Positions 42,086 to 51,721 of a stretch of 64,000 nucleotides of DNA are shown piece after piece. The stretch spans positions 1 through 64,000 of the forward strand of contig NZ_BSVC01000008.1 of assembly GCF_030269905.1 (NCBI RefSeq), given 5' to 3'. The position numbers and the translations under genes were made by a program. The notes under the pieces are model-generated. The model was not told the DNA's origin. It ran no database searches and saw only the letters and a program-made list of their open reading frames with translations. This DNA is from Pelosinus sp. IPA-1 (GTDB lineage Bacteria > Bacillota > Negativicutes > DSM-13327). The stretch's first letter is position 1. The number at the start of each line of letters is the position of its first letter.

Positions 42086-42991
42086 TTAGTGATATGCGGC
42101 TGCCAGTAATTCAATAAAAGTTCGTTCAAGATAACTGTCGTTTCGTTGGGCCAATGATACTAAAATAAAATCTCTCGTTATAGTTTCCAATCGGGCTAAA
42201 GGTATCTCAACCAGTTGTCCGCGGGACAATTCTCGTTGAACAGCAATGCTGCTAATCAGTGATATACCAATTTTTTCTTGTACAGCCTGTTTGATGGTTT
42301 CATGGTTACCCATATCCAAGGTTGTATTTATGATAATATTTTCTTGATGAAGATATTTTTCGACCAACGATCTCATAGCCGAACCTTGGCGTGAATGAAT
42401 AAAGAGATTTCCTTGGCATAGCTCTTGGGGTTCAACAAGCTGTCTATCGCACCATGGATGACCTGGCCACACAATGAGTGACAGCCTATCCACGGCTATA
42501 GGGCGAAAAGATAGGACCGGATCAGTCGTCCAGTTCAGATTTTTTCCGACAATCGCAAAATCAATAGTTTTTGTTCGTACCTGTTCCACCATCTCGTATC
42601 CGTGACTGATCTGAACAGATAGGTGAATACGCGGGTAGGTTTCTTGAAAACGCTTGATAACTGATGGAAGAAGATAATTACCCGCCAATGAAGACGCACC
42701 AATTTTAATCTGTCCCTCGGTTAGGAGTCGCATGTCCGTAAATTTTTGTGGAATTGCATCCAGTAGACCGAGGGTTTCATGCACCCAGGTATACAGTGCC
42801 TGACCTTCCGGGGTAACTGAACAGCGTCGACCTGAACGGTGAAAAAGTAGAACACCATAATATTTTTCCAACGCTGCAATCTGTTGGCTGACCGAAGCCT
42901 GAGCCATATACAGCCGTTCCGCCGCACGGCGGAAGGATGTTTCCTCTACGACGGCGCAAAAAGTTCTTAATTGCTGCAATGTCAATGCCAT
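42086..42991 (-). CDS. LysR-family transcriptional regulator
   Basis: 301 residues. An N-terminal winged helix (LQQLRTFCAVVEETSFRRAA, AQASVSQQIAALEKYYG) is followed by a two-lobed co-inducer domain (KIGASSLAGNYLLPSVIKRF). It resembles the CysB/CbbR/CysL side of the family. It diverges from pstS, so it may control the phosphate operon as well as itself; its inducer is unknown. GGAGGT precedes ATG 42991. Confidence 0.92.
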   Translation of the reverse strand: MALTLQQLRTFCAVVEETSFRRAAERLYMAQASVSQQIAALEKYYGVLLFHRSGRRCSVTPEGQALYTWVHETLGLLDAIPQKFTDMRLLTEGQIKIGASSLAGNYLLPSVIKRFQETYPRIHLSVQISHGYEMVEQVRTKTIDFAIVGKNLNWTTDPVLSFRPIAVDRLSLIVWPGHPWCDRQLVEPQELCQGNLFIHSRQGSAMRSLVEKYLHQENIIINTTLDMGNHETIKQAVQEKIGISLISSIAVQRELSRGQLVEIPLARLETITRDFILVSLAQRNDSYLERTFIELLAAAYH

Positions 42992-43012
42992 ACCTCCGTT
43001 GATAATATTTGT

Positions 43013-43066
43013 CTTATCAGTCTGATTGGATATTCGGTATAGCTAGTTATAAATCCTTCTGATAAG
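43013..43066. promoter_or_regulatory. Candidate LysR operator between the regulator and pstS
   Basis: CTTATCAG (43013-43020) and its exact inverted partner CTGATAAG (43059-43066) flank a stretch of 38 bases, just upstream of the LysR start. The spacing is long, so two half-sites on one DNA face are more likely than a hairpin. The rest of 43067-43219 shows no clear Pho box. Confidence 0.4.
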
Positions 43067-43219
43067 ATGAAATTACGATACAAGGAAAAGGAGGCGCTAA
43101 TGTAACGAAATACATCTCTGTTAATTATTGGCCACTGTATAACATACTATGTATAACTCTACGGAATTCTGTCATCATATGCGTTTCTATAGTATAGATC
43201 AAGGAGGGAGAATACATTG

Positions 43220-44308
43220 ATGAATTTTAAAAAAGCAATATCAATAGTTGGCGTTATAGTGCTAGCTGCAGGTCTTTTGGCTGGTTGTGGTGGTGGAAAA
43301 GCGGTACCAAAGCCAGGTCAAGACAATATACAAACTTCCAATTTAACGGGGGCAGGATCGACATTTGTTTATCCATTCTTTTCGAAAGCATTCAATACCT
43401 ACGGTGGACAAAATAGCTTGCAGGTGAATTATCAATCCATTGGCTCAGGCGGCGGCATTCAGCAGTTTACTCAACGAACCGTTGATTTCGGTGCATCGGA
43501 TGTGCCGATGAATGATAAGGAGTTAGAGGCGGCATCTAAGACCGGTGGAGAGGTTGTACAAATCCCAGTCACGTTAGGTGCTGAGGTTATTGCGTATAAT
43601 CTTCCGGAAGTACGCGAACAACTAAAATTTACGCCAGAAGTTATTGCAGATATATATCTTGGCAAGATTAAAAATTGGAATGACCCCGCGATTGTGAAAG
43701 AGAATCCTAACGTCGCCTTACCAAATCAACCCATTACGGTTGTGCATCGCTCAGACGGTAGCGGCACCACATACATCTTTACCGATTACCTCTCTTCTGT
43801 CAGTAAAGAGTGGGAAGGAAAAGTTGGACGAGGAAAAGATGTGAAGTGGCCAGCGGGTGTGGGGGCGAAAGGAAATGAGGGTGTTGCTGGACAAGTTTTG
43901 CAGACCCCCTATACCATTGGGTATGTTGAATTGGCATATGCTATGCAGACCAATATGTCCTATGGCCTACTTAAGAACAAGGAAGGTCGGTTCGTGGTCC
44001 CATCCCTGGAAGGTGCTACAGCGGCAGCTGCTCAATTACCGGAGGTAACTGCAAAACAGTTCTCCATTGTCAATGCCCCTGGTGCTGACAGTTATCCGAT
44101 CGCAGGTTATGCATGGGTGCTCCTCTTTAAAGATCAAAAAGATACTACGAAGAGAACTACTTTAGTAAAACTGTTTGAATGGGTAGTGACGCAAGGGCAG
44201 AATGATGCAAGATCTCTTTATTATGCGCCTTTGCCAGAAAGTGTTCAAAAGAAGTCAATTGAAGCATTGAAATCAGTTCAATCGAATGGAACGTCCTTGT
44301 TAAAATAA
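43220..44308 (+). CDS. pstS: PstS phosphate-binding lipoprotein
   Basis: 362 residues. A lipoprotein signal ends at LLAGCGGG; the mature protein has the phosphate-binding motifs GAGSTFVYPFF, SIGSGGGIQQF, FGASDVPM and HRSDGSGTTYIF. A TTG at 43217 is an alternative start and has slightly better spacing from AGGAGGG. It is the periplasmic receptor of the Pst ABC importer. Pst systems discriminate strongly against arsenate, which fits the arsenic context. Confidence 0.95.
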   Translation: MNFKKAISIVGVIVLAAGLLAGCGGGKAVPKPGQDNIQTSNLTGAGSTFVYPFFSKAFNTYGGQNSLQVNYQSIGSGGGIQQFTQRTVDFGASDVPMNDKELEAASKTGGEVVQIPVTLGAEVIAYNLPEVREQLKFTPEVIADIYLGKIKNWNDPAIVKENPNVALPNQPITVVHRSDGSGTTYIFTDYLSSVSKEWEGKVGRGKDVKWPAGVGAKGNEGVAGQVLQTPYTIGYVELAYAMQTNMSYGLLKNKEGRFVVPSLEGATAAAAQLPEVTAKQFSIVNAPGADSYPIAGYAWVLLFKDQKDTTKRTTLVKLFEWVVTQGQNDARSLYYAPLPESVQKKSIEALKSVQSNGTSLLK

Positions 44309-44311
44309 CCA

Positions 44312-44352
44312 AGTAAGCAGCACAGAGCGAGTATTTCTTTGTGCTGCTTACT
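44312..44352 (+). terminator. Intra-operon hairpin between pstS and pstC
   Basis: AGTAAGCAGCACA pairs with TGTGCTGCTTACT around a 15-base loop, without a T run. It starts 3 bases after the pstS stop and would favour excess PstS over the permease by partial termination or mRNA protection. Confidence 0.6.
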
Positions 44353-44400
44353 CCAAATTATTATTTGTATTAAGTTATATTCCTTGGGGGAGGCAGTTAT

Positions 44401-45324
44401 ATGAGTCATCTAAAAACAAGCCCGATCCGTATGGGAGATTGGATGTTAGAGAGAGGATTGCTAGGGGCAGGACTGATTGTCCTTCTTTTATTCGTTCTTT
44501 ACTTGATCATGTTGACGACTGCATCTTTTGAGTCGTTTCAAGAATTTGGCTTTGGTTTTTTAATATCGCATGATTGGAATCCAGTCTCACATATATACGG
44601 TGCGATCCCTTTTATATATGGCACAACGGTGAGTTCTTTAATTGCCATAGTACTTGCTAGTATTATCGGGGTTTCCGCTGCGGTATTTTTAACGCAGTTT
44701 GCTCCTGCATGGCTTGCCGGTCCAGTGCTATTCCTGATTGAATTGTTGGCGGCCATCCCATCTGTAGTTTACGGATTATGGGGGATATTCTTTTTAGCTC
44801 CCTTACTTCGCACAAGCGTACAACCTTGGCTGCAGAAATATTTTGGATTCTTACCGCTTTTTCAGGGATCCATGTATGGTATAGGTATGCTTGCTGCAGG
44901 AATTATTTTGGCTATTATGATTTTGCCGACGATAACGGCGATTGTGCGTGATGTTATTATGACCGTTCCAAGGGAACACAAGGAGGCGGCACTTGGATTA
45001 GGCGCAACAAAATGGGAGATGGTTCGTCTTGCGGTCCTTCCATATTCAATGGCTGGTATTCTAGGTGGAATCATGCTTGCACTTGGGCGTGCTCTTGGCG
45101 AGACCATGGCGGTCACGATGGTGATTGGAAATCGGCCAGAGGTGTCGGCCTCGCTTTTTGCACCGTCTTATACGATGGCAAGCGTCATTGCGAATGAATT
45201 TACGGAAGCAACTTCCTCAATACACATAGCGGCTTTAACTGAGATCGGTCTTGTCTTATTTATGGTAACAATTGTTTTTTATCTAGGAGCTAGATTTCTA
45301 ATTAGCAGGGTAAATCGTGTCTAG
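44401..45324 (+). CDS. pstC: PstC phosphate ABC permease subunit
   Basis: 307 residues with six predicted helices and the ABC coupling loop EAALGLGATKWEMVRLAVLP. It pairs with PstA in the membrane. GGGGGAGG lies before ATG 44401. The pstA ribosome site overlaps the end of this gene. Confidence 0.95.
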   Translation: MSHLKTSPIRMGDWMLERGLLGAGLIVLLLFVLYLIMLTTASFESFQEFGFGFLISHDWNPVSHIYGAIPFIYGTTVSSLIAIVLASIIGVSAAVFLTQFAPAWLAGPVLFLIELLAAIPSVVYGLWGIFFLAPLLRTSVQPWLQKYFGFLPLFQGSMYGIGMLAAGIILAIMILPTITAIVRDVIMTVPREHKEAALGLGATKWEMVRLAVLPYSMAGILGGIMLALGRALGETMAVTMVIGNRPEVSASLFAPSYTMASVIANEFTEATSSIHIAALTEIGLVLFMVTIVFYLGARFLISRVNRV

Positions 45325-45337
45325 GAGGAGTACTCGT

Positions 45338-46180
45338 ATGATGAGTCGTATAGTGCGGCGAAAAATTACGGATGGAGTTGCACGTTTTTTGTTGGGAGTC
45401 GCTGTTATTGTAGCGATTGTACCCTTATTTAGCATTTTGTTGTATATCGTAAAACAAGGAGCTGCTGGATTGAGTTTTGCTTTCTTCACTCATTTGCCAG
45501 CACCAGTCGGTGCTGTTGGTGGAGGAATGGCAAACGCCATTATTGGAACGCTACTACTTATTTTGATCAGCAGCGGAATTAGTATTCCAATCGGTTTGGC
45601 GGCGGGAACGTATCTGTCTGAATTTGGACATGGAAAACTCGGGTCTATCATCCGATTTATCACCGATGTATTATCTGGCGTTCCTTCCATTGTAACAGGT
45701 CTGTTGGTCTATTCTCTTGTGGTGCTAGCCATGGGGAGGTTTTCCGCAATTGCTGGAGGAATTGCCTTGGCGATAATTATGATTCCTACGTTGACAAGGA
45801 CGACGGAACAAATGATAAAACTGGTACCTCAGTCGCTTCGGGAGGCTTCCTTAGCATTAGGGGCGACACAAAGTCAGACACTGTTCAGAATTGTACTGCC
45901 TACTGCAGCTAGAGGGATTACTACAGGCGTTATGCTGGCGGTTGCAAGAGTTATGGGAGAATCTGCGCCGCTTTTGTTTACGGCATTTGGCAGTAGCTTT
46001 TGGAGTTTTCGCCTTGACCAGCCGATTGCTGCTCTACCGTTGCAGATTTATGCTTATGCAATTTCTCCCTATCAGTCTTGGCATGAGCAGGCTTGGGCGG
46101 GGGCTTTGACGCTATTGGGTATCATTTTTGTTATTACCATACTAGCTCGATTTCTAACCCGAACGCAGCATTACTCTTAG
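45338..46180 (+). CDS. pstA: PstA phosphate ABC permease subunit
   Basis: 280 residues from ATG 45338, 8 bases after AGGAGGAG (the GTG at 45317 lies before that site). Six helices and the coupling loop EASLALGATQSQTLFRIVLP are present. It forms the channel with PstC and is driven by PstB. Confidence 0.95.
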   Translation: MMSRIVRRKITDGVARFLLGVAVIVAIVPLFSILLYIVKQGAAGLSFAFFTHLPAPVGAVGGGMANAIIGTLLLILISSGISIPIGLAAGTYLSEFGHGKLGSIIRFITDVLSGVPSIVTGLLVYSLVVLAMGRFSAIAGGIALAIIMIPTLTRTTEQMIKLVPQSLREASLALGATQSQTLFRIVLPTAARGITTGVMLAVARVMGESAPLLFTAFGSSFWSFRLDQPIAALPLQIYAYAISPYQSWHEQAWAGALTLLGIIFVITILARFLTRTQHYS

Positions 46181-46201
46181 AAAGGATTACGAGGTGATTT
46201 T

Positions 46202-46954
46202 ATGGATAACTATATCCGCGTACAGAACTTAAATGCATATTACGGGGATCAACATACACTGAAAGAGGTATCAATGGACATAGCGCTAAATGCAGTAACG
46301 GCGATTATTGGACCCTCCGGATGTGGAAAGTCGACGTTTATTCGTTGCATTAATCGCCTGCATGAAACAATAAAAACTGCTAAGACAACTGGACAAATTT
46401 TATTTAAAAATGAAGATATTTATCAAATGGACACGGTTGATCTTCGACAAAAAGTAGGAATGATCTTTCAAAAGCCGAATCCTTTTCCCACATTGTCAAT
46501 TTTTGATAATGTGGCAGTGGGTCTAAAGCTTAATGGCATTCATAAAAAATTAATTCTAGAGGAACGTGTGGAGAAAAGCTTAAAAATGGCTGCACTGTGG
46601 GATGAGGTAAAAGATCGGCTTCACTCGAGCGGAGCTAGTCTTTCGGGAGGGCAACAGCAACGGTTATGTATAGCGCGAACGTTAGCTGTTGAACCCCAAG
46701 TCATTTTAATGGATGAGCCTGCCTCAGCCCTTGATCCGATTTCGACGCTTCGTATTGAAGAATTAATCAGTGAATTGAGGCGTAGCTACTGTATTGTTAT
46801 CGTTACGCATAATATGCAACAGGCAGCCAGAATTGCGGATAAGACGGCATTTTTCCTTAATGGAGAATTGGTTGAACTAAATGATACGAGTGAAATGTTT
46901 ATGAATCCAAAGGATGAACGTACAGAAGATTATATTACGGGAAGATTCGGTTAA
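46202..46954 (+). CDS. pstB: PstB phosphate ABC ATPase
   Basis: 250 residues. Walker [13 protein letters not shown]-loop FQKPNPFP, signature [13 protein letters not shown], Walker [13 protein letters not shown] and the H-loop VTHNMQQ are all intact. It has the PstB-specific CINRLHE after Walker A. Confidence 0.97.
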   Translation: MDNYIRVQNLNAYYGDQHTLKEVSMDIALNAVTAIIGPSGCGKSTFIRCINRLHETIKTAKTTGQILFKNEDIYQMDTVDLRQKVGMIFQKPNPFPTLSIFDNVAVGLKLNGIHKKLILEERVEKSLKMAALWDEVKDRLHSSGASLSGGQQQRLCIARTLAVEPQVILMDEPASALDPISTLRIEELISELRRSYCIVIVTHNMQQAARIADKTAFFLNGELVELNDTSEMFMNPKDERTEDYITGRFG

Positions 46955-46966
46955 GGAGCGAGAGAA

Positions 46967-47626
46967 ATGGAAATGCGCATGAGTTTTCATAAAACACTTG
47001 ATGTATTACATCAAGATCTATTAGAAATGGGATCTCTTGTAGAAGATCTACTACTTCAAGCAGTGCAGTCCCTTGCGAGTATGGATAGTAATTTAGCACA
47101 ACAAGTGATTTTTCAAGATGATCGAGTTGATGAAATGATGCTAAAGCTAGAGGAGCGTTGTCTAAATCTAATTGCCCTACAGCAACCCATGGCAACCGAC
47201 TTGAGAATGATTGGCACCATATTGAAGATTGTTACTGATTTGGAGCGGATTGCAGATCACGCCGTAGATATTGCGAAAACTACCTTGCGATTGTCAGGTG
47301 AAAAACTTGTCAAACCCTTAGTTGATATTCCTCGGATGGCAGCATTAACAAAAGAGATGCTGCGGGAAGCTTTAGTAGCATATGTCGAGCGAAACACTAA
47401 TCGTGCAGAGGAACTAGCAGATAAGGATAATGAAGTCGATAAATTATATAGTTTGCTTTTCCAGGAAATTATTGCGATGATGGGCAATGACAAAAAAATC
47501 AACTATCAATTGACAGAATTTTTAATGGTTGCACGTTGTTTGGAGCGTGTTGCTGACCATGCAACAAACATTGGTGAATGGCTAATTTATATGGTGAGTG
47601 GCAAAAGACAGGATTTAAATTTATAA
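46967..47626 (+). CDS. phoU: PhoU phosphate-signalling protein
   Basis: 219 residues of two three-helix PhoU repeats, with metal-cluster motifs (ATDLRMIGTILKIVTDLERI and VARCLERVADHATNI). It couples the Pst transporter state to a sensor kinase and restrains uptake. No PhoR/PhoB-type pair directly follows; the one at 13.5-15.8 kb sits with an RND pump instead. Confidence 0.95.
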   Translation: MEMRMSFHKTLDVLHQDLLEMGSLVEDLLLQAVQSLASMDSNLAQQVIFQDDRVDEMMLKLEERCLNLIALQQPMATDLRMIGTILKIVTDLERIADHAVDIAKTTLRLSGEKLVKPLVDIPRMAALTKEMLREALVAYVERNTNRAEELADKDNEVDKLYSLLFQEIIAMMGNDKKINYQLTEFLMVARCLERVADHATNIGEWLIYMVSGKRQDLNL

Positions 47627-47700
47627 GTACTCTGCACTTTCTTTAGTTAGAATTGCACGTGCCAGCACGATTTTTGCTGTTAGGCATGTATCTGGCTGAA

Positions 47701-47756
47701 ATTAACACAATGTTAATATAGGCGCATTGTCTAGAAAAACAATTTTAAGGTATGAT
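47701..47756 (+). promoter_or_regulatory. Promoter and palindrome upstream of the second arsC
   Basis: A perfect dyad ATTAACA-CAA-TGTTAAT at 47701-47717 precedes TTGTCT (47727-47732) and TATGAT (47751-47756), spaced 18 bases. The palindrome is placed where an activator, or an upstream repressor site, would sit. It drives the arsC/CoA-disulfide reductase pair. Confidence 0.5.
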
Positions 47757-47859
47757 AAAAACATATTCAAGAATTTAAATGTGATATGCTAAGGCTAACA
47801 ATACGTCAGACGGTTAGATGAGATCAGACCTAATCAACACAGCGAGAGGAGTGGGCATC

Positions 47860-48306
47860 ATGAAGAAAGCGAAATTGGTCATTATATGCACGCAAAACAG
47901 CGCACGCAGCCAAATAGCAGAAGCCTTTTTCAAAAAATATGGTGATAATATGTTGGAGGTTCACAGTGCTGGTTTTGAGCCTACAGAAGTAAATCCATAT
48001 GCGGTAGAGGTTATGAATGAGATTGGCATTGACATTAGCGGCCAGCATTCCAAAAGTGTTCGGGAGTTTTTAGGGAAAATGTCATTTGGCTATGTCATTG
48101 CTGTTTGTAAAAAGGCTGAAGGCAAGTGCCCCGTGATATTTCCAGGAGCGCGGCAGTTGTTATCCTGGCCCTTTGATGATCCAGCTGCATTCGAGGGAAC
48201 AGAAGAAGAAACGCGGCAAAAGTTCCGGCAGGTGCGTGATGAAATTGAAGAGACGGTCAAGGAATGGTTACAGGAATACCGTGGTCAGCAGGATCATCTA
48301 AAATAA
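47860..48306 (+). CDS. arsC: Thioredoxin-type arsenate reductase (second ArsC)
   Basis: 148 residues from ATG 47860 (GAGGAG upstream; the longer frame from 47818 lacks a site). It has the CTQNSARSQIAEAF phosphatase loop (CX5R) and the later Cys pair VCKKAEGKCPVIFPG, followed by WPFDDPAAFEGTEEE. It reduces arsenate through a three-cysteine relay with thioredoxin. It differs clearly from the shorter ArsC at 40844, so they are not recent copies. Confidence 0.9.
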   Translation: MKKAKLVIICTQNSARSQIAEAFFKKYGDNMLEVHSAGFEPTEVNPYAVEVMNEIGIDISGQHSKSVREFLGKMSFGYVIAVCKKAEGKCPVIFPGARQLLSWPFDDPAAFEGTEEETRQKFRQVRDEIEETVKEWLQEYRGQQDHLK

Positions 48307-48354
48307 AATTGCCACTAGTAGGTAAAATCTGGTGGTTTTATGAGGTGGGTTATT

Positions 48355-50007
48355 ATGAAAATTATTATCATTGGTGGGGTAGCTGCTGGCACTTCTGCAG
48401 CAGCCAAAGCAAGAAGAAACAATGAAAATGCTCAAATTACATTATTTGATGCAGACCGTGATGTATCCTATTCAGGATGCGGCTTGCCGTACTTTATTGG
48501 AACTGAAGTGGAAGGACGGGAACAATTAGTTCCCAGGGATGCCGCATTCTTCAAGCAGAAATATAATGTGGATGTATACACCAGACATCAAGTGTTAGAA
48601 ATTCAGCCACAAAGTAAAGTACTTACGGTACAGAATTTAGTTACGCAAGAAATCTTTCAGGAAAAGTATGATAAACTGGTTGTTGCTACTGGTGCAAAAA
48701 CCGTTGTGCCTGCTATAGAGGGGGGCAATAAGCCCAATGTATTTTATTTACGGAATGTAATCAATGCCGACCGTATCCGTGAACAAGTGCTAACAGCCAA
48801 TCCCAAATCGGCTGTTATTGTCGGGTCTGGATTTATCGGCCTTGAAATGGCGGAAAACTTAACAGCTAGAGGAATCGCTGTTAGTGTTGTGGAAATGGCA
48901 GGGCACGTTATGCCTGCGTTAGATCAGGATATGGCGGTATACGTAGCAGATCATCTGGTGGAGAAAGGCGTACAGGTAATCGTCAACGATTCAGTGATTC
49001 GCCTGGAAGGAGAACCTTCCGTCAGTAAAGTGATATTGAAAAGCGGCAAAGAAATCGACGCGGATTTTGTGATCATGGCTGCCGGGGTAAGACCCAATGT
49101 AGAACTAGCCCAAAAGGCAGGTATTGAACTCGGATCAACAGGAGCCATCAAGGTCAATCGGAAGATGCAGACCAATATAGATGATATCTATGCGTGCGGT
49201 GACTGCGCGGAAAGTTACTCTTTAATTACCGGGAAACCTTTGTATCGGCCGTTAGGTTCTACTGCCAATAAAATGGGACGAATCACTGGTGATCAGATAA
49301 CCGGTGGTGATTTGGAGTTCCGGGGAATTTTGGGGACAGGTATATTTAAAGTGTTTGATATAGCAGTAGGTCAGACTGGTCTTACAGAAAAGGAAGCAAA
49401 AAAAGAAGGCTATGAAGTTGTTGTTTGTCATAATATTAAACCAGACAAGCCCGAATATTATCACGGCAGTGAGATGGTCATTAAGGCGGTTGCCGATCAA
49501 AGCACTGGCGAGGTTCTGGGGGTGCAGATTGTCGGAAAATCCGGCGTCGATAAACGAATGGATGTCTTTGTGACCGCCATTACTTTCGGTGCGAAAGCAG
49601 AAGATTTATTCCATTTGGATTTAGCTTATGCACCGCCCTTTTCGACGACTAAAGACCCGGTGATGTATACCGGCATGATTCTGGATAATGCCATTAGGCG
49701 CGGCAGAGGACTGATGACTCCCGCTGCGTTACAAGAAAAAATAAAAAATGGTGAAGAAGTGCAGATTATCGATGCCAGGGTGACCAAGCAATATAAAGAT
49801 GCCCATGTCGAGGGTGCAGTGAGTATCCCCCAGGAGCAAATCCGCGCAGCGCTTGATTCCCTTGATAAAGAAAGGGTTACAGTTACTTATTGTAATAAAG
49901 GGGTTACCGGGAATGCCGCTCAAAATATTCTAATCAATAATGGCTTTAAGAACGTATATAACTTGTCGGGCGGCTATAAAAATTATAGCGAGCAAGGCAA
50001 GAAGTAA
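48355..50007 (+). CDS. CoA-disulfide reductase family flavoprotein with rhodanese domain
   Basis: 550 residues from ATG 48355. FAD motif GGVAAGTSAA, single active Cys42 in SYSGCGLPYF, NAD motif VGSGFIGLEMAEN and the dimerisation domain (to about 450) are present. A C-terminal rhodanese domain follows, with catalytic Cys in TVTYCNKGVTG (about 517). Proteins of this layout (CoADR-RHD) reduce CoA-disulfide, polysulfide or CoA-persulfide with NAD(P)H. It is encoded directly after arsC, so a thiol-redox role in arsenate or sulfur metabolism is plausible. Confidence 0.92.
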   Translation: MKIIIIGGVAAGTSAAAKARRNNENAQITLFDADRDVSYSGCGLPYFIGTEVEGREQLVPRDAAFFKQKYNVDVYTRHQVLEIQPQSKVLTVQNLVTQEIFQEKYDKLVVATGAKTVVPAIEGGNKPNVFYLRNVINADRIREQVLTANPKSAVIVGSGFIGLEMAENLTARGIAVSVVEMAGHVMPALDQDMAVYVADHLVEKGVQVIVNDSVIRLEGEPSVSKVILKSGKEIDADFVIMAAGVRPNVELAQKAGIELGSTGAIKVNRKMQTNIDDIYACGDCAESYSLITGKPLYRPLGSTANKMGRITGDQITGGDLEFRGILGTGIFKVFDIAVGQTGLTEKEAKKEGYEVVVCHNIKPDKPEYYHGSEMVIKAVADQSTGEVLGVQIVGKSGVDKRMDVFVTAITFGAKAEDLFHLDLAYAPPFSTTKDPVMYTGMILDNAIRRGRGLMTPAALQEKIKNGEEVQIIDARVTKQYKDAHVEGAVSIPQEQIRAALDSLDKERVTVTYCNKGVTGNAAQNILINNGFKNVYNLSGGYKNYSEQGKK

Positions 50008-50140
50008 ACGGTGTCTTTTGGCTATCATGCATATGCAGGGAAAAGGAAGACATGTTTAAAAAGGTTGGTTGCAGAAATGTGACCAGCCCTTTTTCTAATA
50101 TTGACAGTTTTTGGATAGTAACACATAATACATCTAAGGG

Positions 50141-50218
50141 CTATGCACTTTCTGGTGTTACCATCGTGATTATTGCCAGCTATCTGACCGGTAAACTCAA
50201 ATTGGGACATTTGGTGGG
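50141..50218 (+). pseudogene. Internal fragment of an ArsP-type permease gene
   Basis: The codons read LSGVTIVIIASYLTGKLKL, then GHLVG, nearly identical to residues LSGVTIAIIAGYLIGKFKLEHLVE of the intact permease at 32348-33295. Only about 25 codons survive, inside a 339-base gap between the CoA-disulfide reductase and enolase-like genes. Nothing else coding is seen in that gap. Confidence 0.75.
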
Positions 50219-50346
50219 GATTGAGCGGCCTCAATCCCTGAGGTAGGGGCGAAACAAGTTCCAGATAACTTGAAGCGACTTTTTGGTGCTGGTGTACTTA
50301 GCAATAAGCTTTATAGATAAAAGATAAGCAACGAGGAGGAACCAAA

Positions 50347-51621
50347 ATGACTAGTAAAATTGTCAATATAAAAGCGTTAGAGATTTTAGACTCGCGCGGA
50401 AACCCGACAGTGCGGGTTAGAGTGGAACTGGATAACGGGATTACAGCTTCGGCATCTGTTCCATCGGGGGCATCTACTGGGGAAAATGAGGCATTGGAAC
50501 TCAGAGATGGCGACAAGGAGAGATACGGCGGCAAAGGCGTATTAAAAGCGGTAGCCAATGTCAATGAACGCATTGCCCCTAAACTGATTGGCATGAATGC
50601 TAGCGAACAAGAAGTGATTGACCGTCGGATGATTGAGTTGGATGGGACACTAACCAAAGCGAATTTAGGAGCCAATGCCATATTGGGTGTTTCTATGGCG
50701 GTAGCTAGAGCGGCGGCGATGGCTAAAGGGATGCCACTTTATGCTTATTTAAGCAATTCGGAAGTTATTCGCTTACCAGTACCCATGATGAACATTCTTA
50801 ATGGTGGCAAGCACGCCGATAACAATGTGGACTTTCAAGAGTTTATGGTAGTGCCGATCGGTGCGCTTACATTTGCCAAAGCGCTTAGGTATGGTGTGGA
50901 AACTTTTCATGCTTTAAAGAAAATCCTCGGAGATAGAGGCTATGTTACGAGTGTTGGCGATGAAGGCGGCTTTGCTCCCAACTTAAAGAGCAATGAGGAA
51001 GCCTGTGAGGTTATTATTGAGGCTATACGAGCTGCAGGCTATGTGCCGGGCGTGGATATTGCCCTAGCCCTTGATCCGGCGGCCAGCTCTTTTTGTGAAG
51101 ATGGCATGTATCATTTAGTTAAGTCAGGACAAGGCAAAAAAACCAGCAGTGAAATGACTCAATTATATAAGTCCTGGGCGAAAAAATATTACATCGTTTC
51201 CATTGAGGATGGCTTAGCGGAAAACGATTGGGATGGGTTTAAGGAGCAAACTGCTGTATTAGGTCATATACTTCAAATCGTGGGTGATGATAATTATGTG
51301 ACTAATACCAAACTCATTGCTCGCGGTATTAAGGAAAGAAGCTCGAATGCAGCACTGATTCAACTTAACCAGATTGGCTCGGTAACGGAAGCTATCCAAG
51401 CTGTTGATCTTTGCCGTAAGGCCAATTGGGGCTATGTTATTTCCCACCGTTCTGGTGAAACAGAAGACACGTTCCTGGCTGACTTTGCGGTGGCCATGGG
51501 TGGCGGTCAGATTAAGACTGGTTCGGCTTGCCGCAGTGAGCGAATTGCTAAATACAACCGATTGCTGGAAATTGAAGCTGAGTTGGTTGCAGCACCCGTC
51601 TTTACAAATCCTTGGGTTTAA
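50347..51621 (+). CDS. eno: Enolase-family protein lacking the catalytic lysine
   Basis: 424 residues, full enolase length. The substrate and metal residues are present: [14 protein letters not shown] with H156 and E165, GDEGGF with E206, ALDPAAS with D243, SIEDGL with E287, GDD with D314, SHRSGETED with H367, and GQIKTGS with K390. The catalytic base expected at 339 in LIKxNQIG is Gln ([11 protein letters not shown]; codon CAA). Known enolases need this lysine to abstract the C2 proton. The protein may be inactive in glycolysis, have another activity, or serve another role. It is not in the cggR-gap operon. Confidence 0.88.
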   Translation: MTSKIVNIKALEILDSRGNPTVRVRVELDNGITASASVPSGASTGENEALELRDGDKERYGGKGVLKAVANVNERIAPKLIGMNASEQEVIDRRMIELDGTLTKANLGANAILGVSMAVARAAAMAKGMPLYAYLSNSEVIRLPVPMMNILNGGKHADNNVDFQEFMVVPIGALTFAKALRYGVETFHALKKILGDRGYVTSVGDEGGFAPNLKSNEEACEVIIEAIRAAGYVPGVDIALALDPAASSFCEDGMYHLVKSGQGKKTSSEMTQLYKSWAKKYYIVSIEDGLAENDWDGFKEQTAVLGHILQIVGDDNYVTNTKLIARGIKERSSNAALIQLNQIGSVTEAIQAVDLCRKANWGYVISHRSGETEDTFLADFAVAMGGGQIKTGSACRSERIAKYNRLLEIEAELVAAPVFTNPWV

Positions 51622-51721
51622 GATATAACCGCTAATGTTGGATACTATGTCCCGAAGTCAGGAGAAACTAAGATGGTAAGCAATGTTTGAATGTTTTTCG
51701 TAATATATTAAAAAATATTAT

